64,000 bases of DNA from Porticoccaceae bacterium (GCA_012960115.1 DUBX01000013.1:7301-71300), one strand, 5' to 3'; counted from the stretch's first letter, positions 39,245 through 48,598 are shown. Numbers and translations: made by a program. The notes: generated from the sequence alone by a model not told the origin.

Positions 39245-40603
39245 TTGACAAACTACCCAGTTTTTTCGCCAATCGAAAGACGCGCAACCTTCTCTATAGC
39301 TAGCCTCTATGCTTTTAGAATGCTCGGGCTATTTATGGTACTACCCGTTCTTGCAATTTCAGTGGGAGGGTACTCAGACTACAGTCCGTTATTGTTGGGG
39401 TTGACTCTAGGTGCTTATGGGTTAGTCCAAGCGATTCTACAAATTCCCTTCGGGCTGTTATCGGATCGAATTGGGCGGCGGCCGGTGATTATTGGCGGTC
39501 TTTTGTTGTTTATTCTGGGCAGTATTGTTTGTGCTCTTGCTGAGACGATGCAAGGTTTAGTCCTCGGGCGCGCTTTGCAAGGCTCAGGAGCAATAGCCAG
39601 CACTCTAATGGCCATGGTTACAGACCTTACGTCAGAGGAAAATCGGAGTAAAGCGATGGCGATGATTGGCGGGAGTATCGGCTTTTCATTTATCTTAGCC
39701 ATGGTTCTTGGCCCGCTCATAAGCTTGAACTATGGCCTTTCAGGGGTTTTCTGGACCACCGCTATTCTGGGTGTATTAGGTATACTGATTGTGTGGTTAT
39801 TAGTGCCGAATAGGGTTCAAGTGCAACATAATCGAGAGACCTTAACTGATGTTAAGCAGATCGTTAGGTTGCTCAAGCAAACCAAGTTGTTGCGTCTGAA
39901 TTATGGCATTTTTGCGCTGCATCTAGCCTTGATTGCCGCCTTTGTCGCTATACCAACGATATTGTCCGAAGAACTGGGGGTTGAAGGTCAAAACCTTTGG
40001 TGGGTTTATCTGTTATTGCTAGGCGGTGGATTTGTCATAATGTTACCGGGCATGATATTAGCTGAAAAATATAACCGACATAAATTGATTTTTTTGGCGT
40101 CGGTTGGAGTCATGACGGGAGTGACATTGATGCTAAGTTTTTATCGTGGATCAGTGGTGACTCCTCTGCTTTTGTTGATATTTTTTACTGCATTTAATTT
40201 ACTCGAGGCGTCATTGCCGTCGTGGATGAGTAAATCTTGCCCTGTCGGAAATAGGGGTACAGCAATGGGCATTTATTCTACGAGCCAGTTCTTGGGCGCT
40301 TTTTTTGGAGGTCTGCTGGGTGGTTGGAGCTTGCAGACATTGGGCATGAACGGGCTTTTTGTTGTTATTAGCCTTGTCTTAGCGATTTGGTGGTGCGTAT
40401 GTTTAGGGATGGAATCTCCAAGGCCCCTAAAAACGTTAGTATTAGTTGTTGGTGGATCAGGGCATGCCGATTTTACAAAAATAGTTTCAAATATAGCGGG
40501 TGTTAAAGATATACTCTTACTAGAAGGCGAGCGATTAGCCTATGTCCAAGTTGACCAGCGACAGGTGGATATGTCGAGCTTGCAACCGTACTTAAATCGT
40601 TAA
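39245..40603 (+). CDS. MFS transporter, YajR-like with C-terminal ferredoxin-fold domain
   Basis: 452 residues. Twelve hydrophobic segments in the first 390; motif A FGLLSDRIGRRPV after segment 2 marks a major facilitator drug:H+ antiporter-type protein. The C-terminal soluble tail (about 390-452, with VVGGSGHADFTKIVSNIAGV) matches the YAM domain of YajR. Substrate unknown. The start is probably TTG 39245, since the next ATG lies inside segment 1. The place between uvrA and ssb is conserved in Pseudomonas-like genomes. Confidence 0.85.
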   Translation: MTNYPVFSPIERRATFSIASLYAFRMLGLFMVLPVLAISVGGYSDYSPLLLGLTLGAYGLVQAILQIPFGLLSDRIGRRPVIIGGLLLFILGSIVCALAETMQGLVLGRALQGSGAIASTLMAMVTDLTSEENRSKAMAMIGGSIGFSFILAMVLGPLISLNYGLSGVFWTTAILGVLGILIVWLLVPNRVQVQHNRETLTDVKQIVRLLKQTKLLRLNYGIFALHLALIAAFVAIPTILSEELGVEGQNLWWVYLLLLGGGFVIMLPGMILAEKYNRHKLIFLASVGVMTGVTLMLSFYRGSVVTPLLLLIFFTAFNLLEASLPSWMSKSCPVGNRGTAMGIYSTSQFLGAFFGGLLGGWSLQTLGMNGLFVVISLVLAIWWCVCLGMESPRPLKTLVLVVGGSGHADFTKIVSNIAGVKDILLLEGERLAYVQVDQRQVDMSSLQPYLNR

Positions 40604-40620
40604 TAAATTAGGGGAAGAAA

Positions 40621-41088
40621 ATGGCACGCGGAGTTAATAAAGTTATCATAGTGGGTAACTGTGGTCAGGATCCAGAAACGCGGTTTATGCCGTCGGGTGG
40701 TGCTGTAACTAATCTTAGTATTGCTACATCAGAGTCTTGGAAAGATAAAACCAGCGGAGAGCCTCAAGAGCGAACCGAATGGCATCGAGTGGTATTCTTT
40801 AATCGTCTGGCCGAGATAGCTGGCGAATATGTAAAGAAAGGTTCTAAGCTTTATGTGGAAGGTTCATTGCGAACACGTAAATGGCAAGGCCAAGATGGGC
40901 AAGACCGTTACACGACTGAAATTGTAGCGAGTGAAATGCAAATGCTTGATAGTCGAGGTGGTCCAGGCGGTTCAGGTGGATACGATTCACCACAAGGATC
41001 CACTGGGCAGGGTTCAGCTCCAAAGAGTTCCAACCAGCAGGCCCCTCAGCAGCAATCAGGGCCTTTCGATGATGATATTCCATTCTAG
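40621..41088 (+). CDS. ssb: Single-stranded DNA-binding protein
   Basis: 155 residues: OB fold starting [19 protein letters not shown], with [19 protein letters not shown]; a Gly/Gln/Ser-rich linker (about 115-148); and the C-terminal tip DDDIPF that binds partner proteins, including chi (holC at 11260). Starts 17 bp after the MFS gene. Confidence 0.97.
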   Translation: MARGVNKVIIVGNCGQDPETRFMPSGGAVTNLSIATSESWKDKTSGEPQERTEWHRVVFFNRLAEIAGEYVKKGSKLYVEGSLRTRKWQGQDGQDRYTTEIVASEMQMLDSRGGPGGSGGYDSPQGSTGQGSAPKSSNQQAPQQQSGPFDDDIPF

Positions 41089-41187
41089 AATGGCTTGAGT
41101 AGCTATATAACTTAGTTCAAATTTTAGTAAAGGGCCGTACCTAGGGTGTGGCCATAATATTTTAAACACTAATTAATAGAGGTTGTT

Positions 41188-41664
41188 ATGACAATTAAAG
41201 TGGGTGACAGAGTCCCAGCCGGGATGTTTACAATCATGGGCGCTGAAGGCCCTGCTGGATTAAGTACGGCAGATATTTTCGATGGTAAAAAGGTTGTTCT
41301 TTTCGCTGTTCCAGGTGCATTTACGCCAACTTGTTCGGTGGCTCATTTGCCGGGTTTTGTTGTTCATGTCGATGAGATAAAGGCAAAAGGCGTTGATACA
41401 GTAGCCTGTATGTCGGTTAATGATGTTTTTGTTATGCATGCTTGGGGTCAGTCGGCCAATGCGGAGCACCTGATGATGCTTGCCGATGGTAATGGCGATT
41501 TTACTGGGGCTCTAGGTCTTGAGTTGGATGGCACGGGTTTTGGGATGGGTAAGCGCAGTCAGCGTTTCGCTATGATTGTAGATGATGGTGTGGTGAGTCT
41601 GTTAAATGTGGACGCAGGGGCTCTTGAAGGGTCTAGTGCCGAGGCGATCTTGGCTGCACTATAG
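41188..41664 (+). CDS. Peroxiredoxin (Prx5-type)
   Basis: 158 residues. Active-site motif PGAFTPTCSVAHLPGF with peroxidatic Cys49 defines the Prx5/type-II peroxiredoxin group, which reduces peroxides with glutathione/glutaredoxin or thioredoxin. C-terminal segment GTGFGMGKRSQRFAMIVDDG is family-typical. No second conserved resolving cysteine is evident. It is followed by a strong hairpin terminator. Confidence 0.92.
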   Translation: MTIKVGDRVPAGMFTIMGAEGPAGLSTADIFDGKKVVLFAVPGAFTPTCSVAHLPGFVVHVDEIKAKGVDTVACMSVNDVFVMHAWGQSANAEHLMMLADGNGDFTGALGLELDGTGFGMGKRSQRFAMIVDDGVVSLLNVDAGALEGSSAEAILAAL

Positions 41665-41673
41665 TGTAGTGAT

Positions 41674-41709
41674 ATTAAAAGATTTTCGCGCTTTCGAAAA
41701 TCTTTTAAT
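41674..41709. terminator. Bidirectional intrinsic terminator
   Basis: Perfect 15-bp stem, 41674-41688 with 41695-41709, loop CGCTTT. A/T runs on both sides allow termination from the peroxiredoxin gene (plus) and the SET gene (minus), which face each other here. Confidence 0.85.
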
Positions 41710-41725
41710 TGGTTAGCAGTAAGCG

Positions 41726-42046
41726 CTAATAGAGGGTGTAGAAAACTGTGATTTCTTCACCCTTTTTTATCGGCTGCTTAATAGTCAATCCCCTTATGTT
41801 TTCTGCTATTAAGTTTATTTTAGCGTTGGCATTTTCTGAGTGATTAATAAATCCGCCTAAGGGCGTTCTCAACCAATCATCTTTCCCATCAAATCGAAAG
41901 TGAGTCTGTCCGGCGTAGGTTCCGGCGGCGATATTGTCAATCGCAAAAAGGCCCAAGCGGTGAATACCACTATCTTTGATCGTAAGATAGGGCGGCAGGG
42001 GACGATAGCTAGTACTATCGAAATACTTTGATGTGGTTATTGCCAT
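41726..42046 (-). CDS. Small SET domain protein
   Basis: 106 residues, essentially a bare SET domain: HRLGLFAIDNIAAGTY opening, FINHSENANAKI (the NHS substrate/cofactor motif) and the closing GEEITVFYTLY, where the usual DY is FY. SET proteins methylate lysines using S-adenosylmethionine; in bacteria the targets are mostly unknown. No pre-SET or post-SET cysteines. Convergent with the peroxiredoxin gene; upstream (73 bp) lies fabB on the same strand. Confidence 0.82.
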   Translation of the reverse strand: MAITTSKYFDSTSYRPLPPYLTIKDSGIHRLGLFAIDNIAAGTYAGQTHFRFDGKDDWLRTPLGGFINHSENANAKINLIAENIRGLTIKQPIKKGEEITVFYTLY

Positions 42047-42118
42047 CTACTATTAATTTTTAATTCGATGGGATTATAACTAAAAGTCTGCACTAGATTT
42101 ACATAGGTTTTGTATAAC

Positions 42119-43332
42119 TTATCCCTTAAATCTTTCCATTACTAGCGCGGCATTAGTGCCGCCAAAGCCGAAACTATTGGACATGACACGATTTAGCTTG
42201 GTTTGCTTTGATTCTAATAGTATTGGCAATCCTTTAGCGTGATCGTCAAGAGTGTCGATGTGCGCAGAAGCAGCCACGAAATCTGCTTCCATCATCAACA
42301 TGCAGTATATGGCTTCATGAACACCTGCAGCCCCTAAGCTATGGCCAGATAGAGACTTTGTGGAACTGATGTCGGGACAGTTGTCTCCAAAAACATTGCG
42401 AATAGCCCCTAGCTCAGCCATGTCACCTACTGGTGTGCTGGTGCCGTGGGTGTTGATATAGTCAATGGGCCCAGAAGCCGTGGCCATGGCCATTTTCATG
42501 CATCGTTCAGCACCTTCTCCTGAGGGAGACACCATGTCAGCTCCATCAGAAGTGGCGCCGTATCCGGTCACTTCACAGATGATATTAGCACCGCGCGCTA
42601 AAGCATGTTCTAGTTCTTCAACGATAACGCAACCGCCACCCAATCCAGGAGCAAAACCATCACGGTCGGCATCATAGGCTCTAGAGGCGATCGCAGGAGT
42701 GTCATTGTATTTGCTGGTTAGTGCTCCCATAGCATCGAACATGGCGGCCATTGACCAATGCATTTCTTCAGCGCCGCCGGCCAGTAATACGTCTTGTTTT
42801 CCGAGTTGAATTAATTCAACGGCATGACCTATACAGTGTGCACTTGTGGCGCAGGCAGAGGAAAGTGAGTAATTAACACCTTTAATTTTAAAGGGAGTCG
42901 CGACACAGGCAGACACAGTACTAGCCATAATTTGAGTGACTCGATAGGGGCCGCACGTTTAATGCCTCGAGCTCGCATCACGTCAACAGCCTCGACAAAC
43001 ATTTCGCCAGAAAGCCCGCCTGAACCCATAATCAGACCGGTTCTGAGGTTAGAGACCATCTCGTCAGTAAGGCCAGCATCGGCAATGGCTCTATCAGCAG
43101 CTATGTAACCATAGGCCGCAGAGTCGCCCATAAAACGTAATATTTTTCGGTCAATATGATCTTTTGGGTCGAGATCAATAACACCCCCGACATTACAACG
43201 CAGGCCCATATCAGCGAAATCTTCTCGCCGTTGAATTCCCGAGATACCATTGCGAAGGGAGTGTGTAACAGACTCTCTATCATTGCCTAGGCAGGATACG
43301 ATCCCCAGCCCTGTAATTACAGCTCGTTTCAT
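42119..43332 (-). pseudogene. fabB: 3-oxoacyl-ACP synthase I (FabB), broken by one-base frameshift
   Basis: Condensing enzyme needed for unsaturated fatty acid synthesis. The 5' part (MKRAVITGLGIVSCLG to GIKRAAP) and the 3' part ([18 protein letters not shown] onward) are in different frames. The switch lies at a run of four G on the plus strand (42947-42950, CCCC on the coding strand); restoring one base yields an uninterrupted protein of about 404 residues, FabB's normal length, reading through [13 protein letters not shown]. The active-site Cys (SSACATSAH) and histidines ([24 protein letters not shown]) are intact. Because fabB is normally essential alongside fabA, a sequencing or assembly error is the likeliest reason. 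Confidence 0.88.
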
Positions 43333-43371
43333 TGAGTTTCCTTCTTAAAGGTAATGCGTTAAAGATAAATA

Positions 43372-43893
43372 TTAAAAGCTGTCAGTGCTCTCGAATAGTC
43401 CCACTTTCAAATCTTGGGCAGTATAAATTTCACGACCGTCAACTTCTACGGATCCATTGGCGATTCCCATAATCAGTCTACGTTGGATAAGTCGAGTGAA
43501 CTCAATTTTGTAGGTGACTTTTTTTGCGGTGGGCAATATCTGACCAAAGAACTTAACATTTCCTGCCCCGAGGGCTCGACCACGGCCTTTATTTCCGTTC
43601 CATACTAAGAAGAATCCAACCAGTTGCCAGAGAGCATCTAGCCCTAGACAGCCGGGCATTACAGGATCTCCTTCAAAGTGGCAGTCGAAAAACCAGAGGT
43701 CGGGCGTAATATCTATTTCAGCTATAATTTGGCCAAGACCATTTGTGCCGCCATGGTTGTTGATTTCGACGATCCGATCAATCATCAACATATTAGGGGC
43801 GGGGAGTTTGGCGTTTTCCGGTCCAAACAATTCACCGCGAGTGGAGCGTAGTATTTCTTCTTTTGAATATGATGATTTCGGCGTAAAGGACAT
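43372..43893 (-). CDS. fabA: 3-hydroxydecanoyl-ACP dehydratase/isomerase
   Basis: Introduces the cis double bond in anaerobic-type unsaturated fatty acid synthesis. 173 residues from ATG 43893 (an upstream TTG at 43899 is less likely). [19 protein letters not shown], then the catalytic His in [19 protein letters not shown] with Asp in [10 protein letters not shown]. fabB follows after 39 bp, the usual fabAB operon. Confidence 0.96.
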   Translation of the reverse strand: MSFTPKSSYSKEEILRSTRGELFGPENAKLPAPNMLMIDRIVEINNHGGTNGLGQIIAEIDITPDLWFFDCHFEGDPVMPGCLGLDALWQLVGFFLVWNGNKGRGRALGAGNVKFFGQILPTAKKVTYKIEFTRLIQRRLIMGIANGSVEVDGREIYTAQDLKVGLFESTDSF

Positions 43894-43923
43894 GGGCAAC
43901 TTTTTGCTGTGATTAAAAAGCCC

Positions 43924-43952
43924 ATTTTAACGATTTATTGAATTAGCGGCAA
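43924..43952 (-). promoter_or_regulatory. Sigma-70 promoter of fabA-fabB
   Basis: On the minus strand: TTGCCG (43952-43947), 17-nt spacer, TAAAAT (43929-43924), about 30 bp ahead of the fabA start. The -35 lies in one copy of a 10-bp repeat, GGCAACTTTT, found at 43895-43904 and 43948-43957. Confidence 0.6.
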
Positions 43953-44024
43953 CTTTTACGTTTTATTACGGGGCAATCTTTTAGTTATAAGCGATTTACT
44001 ATTTGATTTCTACGATCTTATGAG

Positions 44025-44053
44025 TTGACAGTAAAGGACTGTCTGCCTAGCAT
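44025..44053 (+). promoter_or_regulatory. Sigma-70 promoter of ispB
   Basis: Consensus TTGACA (44025-44030), 17-nt spacer, TAGCAT (44048-44053). The -35 overlaps the stem-loop GACAGT/ACTGTC (44027-44043), and the -10 overlaps the perfect palindrome AGCATGCATGCT (44049-44060). Confidence 0.7.
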
Positions 44054-44092
44054 GCATGCTGTCCAGTAATGAAGACACTATAGGAAGTATGA

Positions 44093-45046
44093 ATGCTACC
44101 TTTTCATCAGGCTGTGGAAAATGAGTTTTCCGAAGTTAACAAGTTAATCGTTAGTCAGCTCCATTCCGATGTTGGGTTAGTGGAAAATATCGGTCACTAC
44201 ATTATTGATGCGGGTGGCAAGCGCTTGCGTCCCGTGGTCGTTCTACTGAGTGCGCTCGCTAATGGTTACCAAGGCGTAGATCATTTGAAAATGGCAGCGG
44301 TCATTGAGTTTATTCATACAGCCACATTGCTTCATGACGACGTCGTTGACGTCGCTAGCTTGCGTCGCGGGCGACAAACCGCTAATGCTCAGTGGGGAAA
44401 TGCGCCCAGTGTGCTAGTGGGGGACTTTCTTTATTCAAGAGCTTTCCAAATGTTGGTCGAAATAGCGCATATGCCAATTATGAGCGTGATGGCGAATGCC
44501 ACCAATGTTATTTCGGAGGGAGAAGTTCAACAGATGGCTAATGCTGGCAATCCAGACATTAGTGAAGAGATTTACCGTCAGGTAATTTATCGTAAAACTG
44601 CAAAGCTTTTCGAAGCCGCAGCTCAGGTTGGTGCCTGTCTTGCTGGGAAAAATCAAGATGCGATGATTGCTTATGGAAAGCATCTGGGGTTGGCGTTTCA
44701 GATTGCTGACGATGTTTTGGATTATCAAGGTGATATAGAGGTAACGGGCAAGAATATCGGCAGCGATCTTGCTGAAGGAAAAATGACTTTACCGCTTATT
44801 TTTACTCGTGATAACGCTGGACCTGAACATGCTGATTTGATTCGCAAGGCTATTGCGGGCAAGACCGCGGATGATTTCGGGGCTATATTACAAGTGGTCA
44901 ATACTAGCGGCGGTCTTTCCTATAGCCGTCAGCAAGCAGTAGTGGAAGTTGAGCTTGCTAAGCATGCTCTTGTTGGAATGCCCGATGGTGTGTACAAGCA
45001 TGTACTGCTTGATCTTGCCGAATTCTCAATATCTCGTGTTAGCTAA
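44093..45046 (+). CDS. ispB: Polyprenyl (octaprenyl) diphosphate synthase
   Basis: Trans-prenyltransferase building the ubiquinone side chain. 317 residues. VENIGHYIIDAGGKRLRP is the IspB opening; first Asp-rich motif LLHDDVVD (followed by RRG), second Asp-rich motif QIADDVLDYQ. Chain length cannot be fixed from sequence by eye. rplU-rpmA, often divergent from ispB, are not here; fabA is. AGGAAG Shine-Dalgarno at 44081-44086. Confidence 0.93.
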   Translation: MLPFHQAVENEFSEVNKLIVSQLHSDVGLVENIGHYIIDAGGKRLRPVVVLLSALANGYQGVDHLKMAAVIEFIHTATLLHDDVVDVASLRRGRQTANAQWGNAPSVLVGDFLYSRAFQMLVEIAHMPIMSVMANATNVISEGEVQQMANAGNPDISEEIYRQVIYRKTAKLFEAAAQVGACLAGKNQDAMIAYGKHLGLAFQIADDVLDYQGDIEVTGKNIGSDLAEGKMTLPLIFTRDNAGPEHADLIRKAIAGKTADDFGAILQVVNTSGGLSYSRQQAVVEVELAKHALVGMPDGVYKHVLLDLAEFSISRVS

Positions 45047-45057
45047 GCGCCTTTTAG

Positions 45058-45075
45058 AGGTATCAAATACCTTTT
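45058..45075 (+). terminator. Intrinsic terminator after ispB
   Basis: AGGTAT (45058-45063), CAA loop, ATACCT (45067-45072) followed by TTT, 12 bp past the ispB stop. Confidence 0.6.
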
Positions 45076-45452
45076 GTCCGGGATTTTACTGAACCCTATA
45101 GTGTCTAATAGGCGAAGACTTTGATCACAGATTAATTCGGTTCCAAAAAAACAAACAACATCCACCTAATGCACATCTGTACTTCAGGTTCATATGGTTT
45201 TTAGCTATAGCTCATAAAGACCATGATGTTGCTGAAGCTCCCTTATATTATATAATTTAAATGAAGTTTGACGAGACTATTCAGAAGGCTTAATAAATCA
45301 TTAAGGCAACTCAAAATTTCTGATAATCGCATTATTTAGTTTGTAATAGTGACTATTTATATTGCTGGTATGGGCCCCACGGTTTTTTTTGGTACTATTC
45401 ATCTTAGTTATTAATACAACGATATTCATATCCAAAATTTAAGGAGAATTGA
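45076..45452. other. AT-rich intergenic region upstream of pntAA
   Basis: No supported gene or RNA. Contains a run of eight T near 45385 and a weak promoter-like pair TTTAGT (45335-45340), 17 nt, TATATT (45358-45363). The AAGGAG ribosome-binding site for pntAA is at 45441-45446. Confidence 0.5.
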
Positions 45453-46685
45453 GTGATAGTCGGAATTCCTTCGGAAGTCAAAACCGGTGAAAAGCGCGTC
45501 GCCATGTCCCCTGCCAATGTCCAGTCATTAACGGACAAAAGTGTAAAGGTGCTTGTTCAAAAACATGCTGGTAGTGCGGCTGGCTACCTAGATGCTGAAT
45601 ATAACGCTGCTGGAGCAACGACTATAGCAGACCGAGCAGAGATATTTGCCACCGCAGATATCATTTTACAAGTCCAAAGCTTTGGCTCAAATTCTGAAAA
45701 CAGTGACTCAGATCTAGCGTTGTTACGTCGTGGTCAGTTGGTGATCGGAATGATGGATCCATTAGCCTCTCCACAGGCTGCAGAGGCAGTCGCTGCGACA
45801 GGGGCTAGTGCCATCGCTCTTGAGTTGGTGCCACGTATTAGCAGAGCACAAAGTATGGACGTGCTTTCGTCTATGGCGACCTTAGCTGGTTATAAAGCGG
45901 TATTGATCGGAGCCTCGGCATCTCCGCGCATTTTTCCTATGCTGATGACCGCAGCAGGCACTCTTCAGCCCGCTCGAGTACTCATTATGGGAGTGGGCGT
46001 TGCCGGTCTGCAGGCCTGTGCTACGGCTAAGAGGTTAGGAGCTGTTGTTGAGGCCTACGACGTTCGTCCCGCCGCTAGAGAACAGATTATTTCGGTGGGG
46101 GCAAAGCCTATCGAGTTGGACCTCGATACTGGCGAAACAGAAGGCGCCGGCGGTTACGCTAAAGAGCAGGGGGAAGATTTTCTTCGCCGGCAGCGCGAAT
46201 TGATGACTGAAGTGGTTGCCCAGCAGGACATTATTATCACTACGGCAGCCATCCCCGGGGCAAAGTCGCCAATTCTAGTGACAGAAGAGATGGTTATAGC
46301 TATGAAGCCAGGTGCTGTGATAGTTGATCTCGCTGCAGAACGCGGTGGAAACTGTGACCTTACTGAGCAGGGGAAAACTATTGTTGCCCACGATGTAATT
46401 ATTGTAGGCCCTGAGAACGTTCCTTCGGACTTGGCTTATCATGCCAGTCAGATGTACGGTAAAAATATGCAGACTCTTCTCGAACTCATATTGGATGAAA
46501 ATGGTAGTCTCAGTCTGGACCTTAATGATGAAATTGTTGCGGGCACTCTTATAGCTCACGATGGCGATGTTCCTCAGGCCCATATACGAAAATTACTGGG
46601 CCTTAATGAAATAGAGGTCTCTGCGGAATCAGATCCAAAACCTGCTACCGCCCATGCGGTCACTGACGAAAAACAAGAGAGATAA
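45453..46685 (+). CDS. pntAA: NAD(P) transhydrogenase subunit alpha, part 1
   Basis: NAD(H)-binding domain I of the proton-translocating transhydrogenase, in the split three-gene form known from Rhodospirillum. 410 residues from GTG 45453 with a strong AAGGAG. MIVGIPSEVKTGEKRVAMSP opening and the nucleotide motif GVGVAGLQACATAKRLGA. The last ~35 residues are a charged tail. Followed 3 bp later by pntAB. Confidence 0.95.
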   Translation: MIVGIPSEVKTGEKRVAMSPANVQSLTDKSVKVLVQKHAGSAAGYLDAEYNAAGATTIADRAEIFATADIILQVQSFGSNSENSDSDLALLRRGQLVIGMMDPLASPQAAEAVAATGASAIALELVPRISRAQSMDVLSSMATLAGYKAVLIGASASPRIFPMLMTAAGTLQPARVLIMGVGVAGLQACATAKRLGAVVEAYDVRPAAREQIISVGAKPIELDLDTGETEGAGGYAKEQGEDFLRRQRELMTEVVAQQDIIITTAAIPGAKSPILVTEEMVIAMKPGAVIVDLAAERGGNCDLTEQGKTIVAHDVIIVGPENVPSDLAYHASQMYGKNMQTLLELILDENGSLSLDLNDEIVAGTLIAHDGDVPQAHIRKLLGLNEIEVSAESDPKPATAHAVTDEKQER

Positions 46686-46688
46686 TCA

Positions 46689-46970
46689 ATGGAAACCTTA
46701 ATTTTACTTCTAGCGTTGTTCGTCCTCGCTTTATTCCTCGGGGTTGAGCTAATTACTAAAGTTCCTCCAACCTTGCATACACCATTAATGTCTGGAACCA
46801 ATGCAGTATCAGGAATTACCTTGGTCGGGGCTTTATTGGCCGCAGGGACAGGCAGCTCCCCTATGCTGGTTAACTGGCTTGGTTTTATAGCTGTGACTTT
46901 GGCGACTATCAATGTGGTCGGCGGTTATCTGGTGACTAATCGTATGCTTGCCATGTTTAAGAGGAAATAG
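46689..46970 (+). CDS. pntAB: NAD(P) transhydrogenase subunit alpha, part 2 (membrane)
   Basis: 93 residues with three hydrophobic segments; contains HTPLMSGTNAVSGITLVGA, the conserved membrane block of the alpha subunit. Supplies part of the proton channel (domain II). pntB starts immediately after its stop. Confidence 0.95.
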   Translation: METLILLLALFVLALFLGVELITKVPPTLHTPLMSGTNAVSGITLVGALLAAGTGSSPMLVNWLGFIAVTLATINVVGGYLVTNRMLAMFKRK

Positions 46971-48419
46971 ATGATGAGTGGAAGTTTAATTAACCTTATT
47001 TATCTGATTGCCGGCATATTATTTATTCTTGGAATCAAAGGACTCACCAAACCAAAAACAGCTGTTCGGGGCAACTTTCTCTCCGCGCTGGGTATGTTAG
47101 TTGCCGTAGTAATAACGCTGTTCACTATTAACGATGTGGATTTTACTTATGTGATAGCGGGTGTTGCCGTCGGCGGCATTGTCGGCGCGGTGATGGCTCT
47201 GCGGATCCAAATGACGTCAATGCCTCAAATGGTGGCTTTGTTAAATGGATTTGGCGGTGGTGCTTCGCTCTCTATTGCGCTCGCTGAATATGTTACGCGT
47301 ACAGGTATAAATCCTGCTTCGATCTCTGATTTTCTACAGCCGACGGTTGTTGCCGCTAGTGCATTTGGCGAGGGAGCAGAGGCTACTATTGCCTTAGTGT
47401 CGATTAGCCTTACTGTCCTTATAGGTGCGGTTACCCTCACTGGTAGTTTGGTCGCCTTTAGCAAACTGCAGGAGTTAATGAAGAAAAGTTATGGACTGCC
47501 TGGAGGCCCTTTTGGCAATGGAATTTTGTTATTGGGCGCTTTGGCTGCAGTTGCGTTTCTCGTGATAAACCCAGGCAACACGATGGCTATGGTAGCCATC
47601 CTAGGGCTTGCTCTTTTACTTGGTTTGTTCTTGGTAATGCCCATTGGTGGTGCCGACATGCCAGTAGTGATTGCGCTGCTAAATTCTTATTCGGGAATCG
47701 CTGCAGCGTTGGCAGGCTTTATTTTAGGTAACACTGTATTAATTATTGCGGGTTCACTTGTGGGCACCTCGGGGCTTGTCCTTACAAAAATTATGTGTGT
47801 TGCCATGAACCGCTCTCTGGCTAATGTCTTGTTTGGAAAGATGGCCGCTGGTGGGGAAACCATAGATGCTGACGAGATCTATGATGGCAAGGTGACCAGT
47901 GCGCAACCTGATGAAGTTGCTATGCTTTTAGAGACTGCTCAGAGAGTCGTTATTGTACCGGGTTATGGTATGGCAATGGCACAGGCTCAACATGCAGTTC
48001 GAGAGCTTGCCGACGCGATGGTATCTAAAGGCGTCGAAGTTGAATATGGCATTCACCCAGTGGCGGGACGCATGCCTGGCCACATGAATGTACTGCTTGC
48101 AGAGGCAGAGGTGCCTTACGATAAATTAGTTGAAATGGATAGAATCAATCCCACCTTTGAAGATACTGATGTGGTGATTGTTATTGGCGCGAATGACGTG
48201 ACCAATCCTATGGCTCGTGATATTGAAGGAAGTCCAATCTACGGTATGCCTATCCTTAATGTTGATAAGGCTAAAACTGTAGTGGTGATTAAAAGATCAT
48301 TAAGTCCGGGTTTTGCTGGATTGCCTAATCCGTTGTTTGCGATGGATCACACTTTGATGGTTTATGGCGACGGTAAGAAGGCTGTCATAGAAATGACAAC
48401 AGCGCTGAATCAACTTTAA
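46971..48419 (+). CDS. pntB: NAD(P) transhydrogenase subunit beta
   Basis: 482 residues: about eight or nine membrane segments in the first 260 (domain II) and the cytoplasmic NADP(H)-binding domain III with GYGMAMAQAQHAVREL, HPVAGRMPGHMNVLLAEA and VIGANDVTNP. With PntAA and PntAB it uses the proton gradient to make NADPH from NADH. Terminator follows. Confidence 0.96.
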   Translation: MMSGSLINLIYLIAGILFILGIKGLTKPKTAVRGNFLSALGMLVAVVITLFTINDVDFTYVIAGVAVGGIVGAVMALRIQMTSMPQMVALLNGFGGGASLSIALAEYVTRTGINPASISDFLQPTVVAASAFGEGAEATIALVSISLTVLIGAVTLTGSLVAFSKLQELMKKSYGLPGGPFGNGILLLGALAAVAFLVINPGNTMAMVAILGLALLLGLFLVMPIGGADMPVVIALLNSYSGIAAALAGFILGNTVLIIAGSLVGTSGLVLTKIMCVAMNRSLANVLFGKMAAGGETIDADEIYDGKVTSAQPDEVAMLLETAQRVVIVPGYGMAMAQAQHAVRELADAMVSKGVEVEYGIHPVAGRMPGHMNVLLAEAEVPYDKLVEMDRINPTFEDTDVVIVIGANDVTNPMARDIEGSPIYGMPILNVDKAKTVVVIKRSLSPGFAGLPNPLFAMDHTLMVYGDGKKAVIEMTTALNQL

Positions 48420-48436
48420 TTCCTGCTGTTGTTACG

Positions 48437-48468
48437 AACGCCCTGTCGGTAAACGGCAGGGCGTTTTT
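48437..48468 (+). terminator. Intrinsic terminator after pntB
   Basis: 12-bp stem AACGCCCTGTCG (48437-48448) with CGGCAGGGCGTT (48454-48465), one G-U pair, then a T run. Confidence 0.88.
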
Positions 48469-48501
48469 GTTTGGGTCATAAGTGCCTATGCATTATGATA
48501 A

Positions 48502-48529
48502 TTGCATAAGTGAATAATCTATGTAAACT
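48502..48529 (+). promoter_or_regulatory. Possible sigma-70 promoter of the small membrane protein gene
   Basis: TTGCAT (48502-48507), 16-nt spacer, TAAACT (48524-48529), 70 bp ahead of the ATG at 48599. Confidence 0.45.
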
Positions 48530-48598
48530 GGTCGCTCTCTTAATAGGATTTTAGACAAAAAAAGACGGAAATACTACTAATAGAAAAGAGGATATATC

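Noticed and set aside
42829..43332. The two fabB parts as two separate genes
   Set aside because: Each holds only part of the condensing-enzyme fold; together, with one base restored, they form a normal FabB.
45047..45452. A small gene or RNA in the ispB-pntAA gap
   Set aside because: Only very short frames without ribosome-binding sites and no stable structured element other than the ispB terminator.
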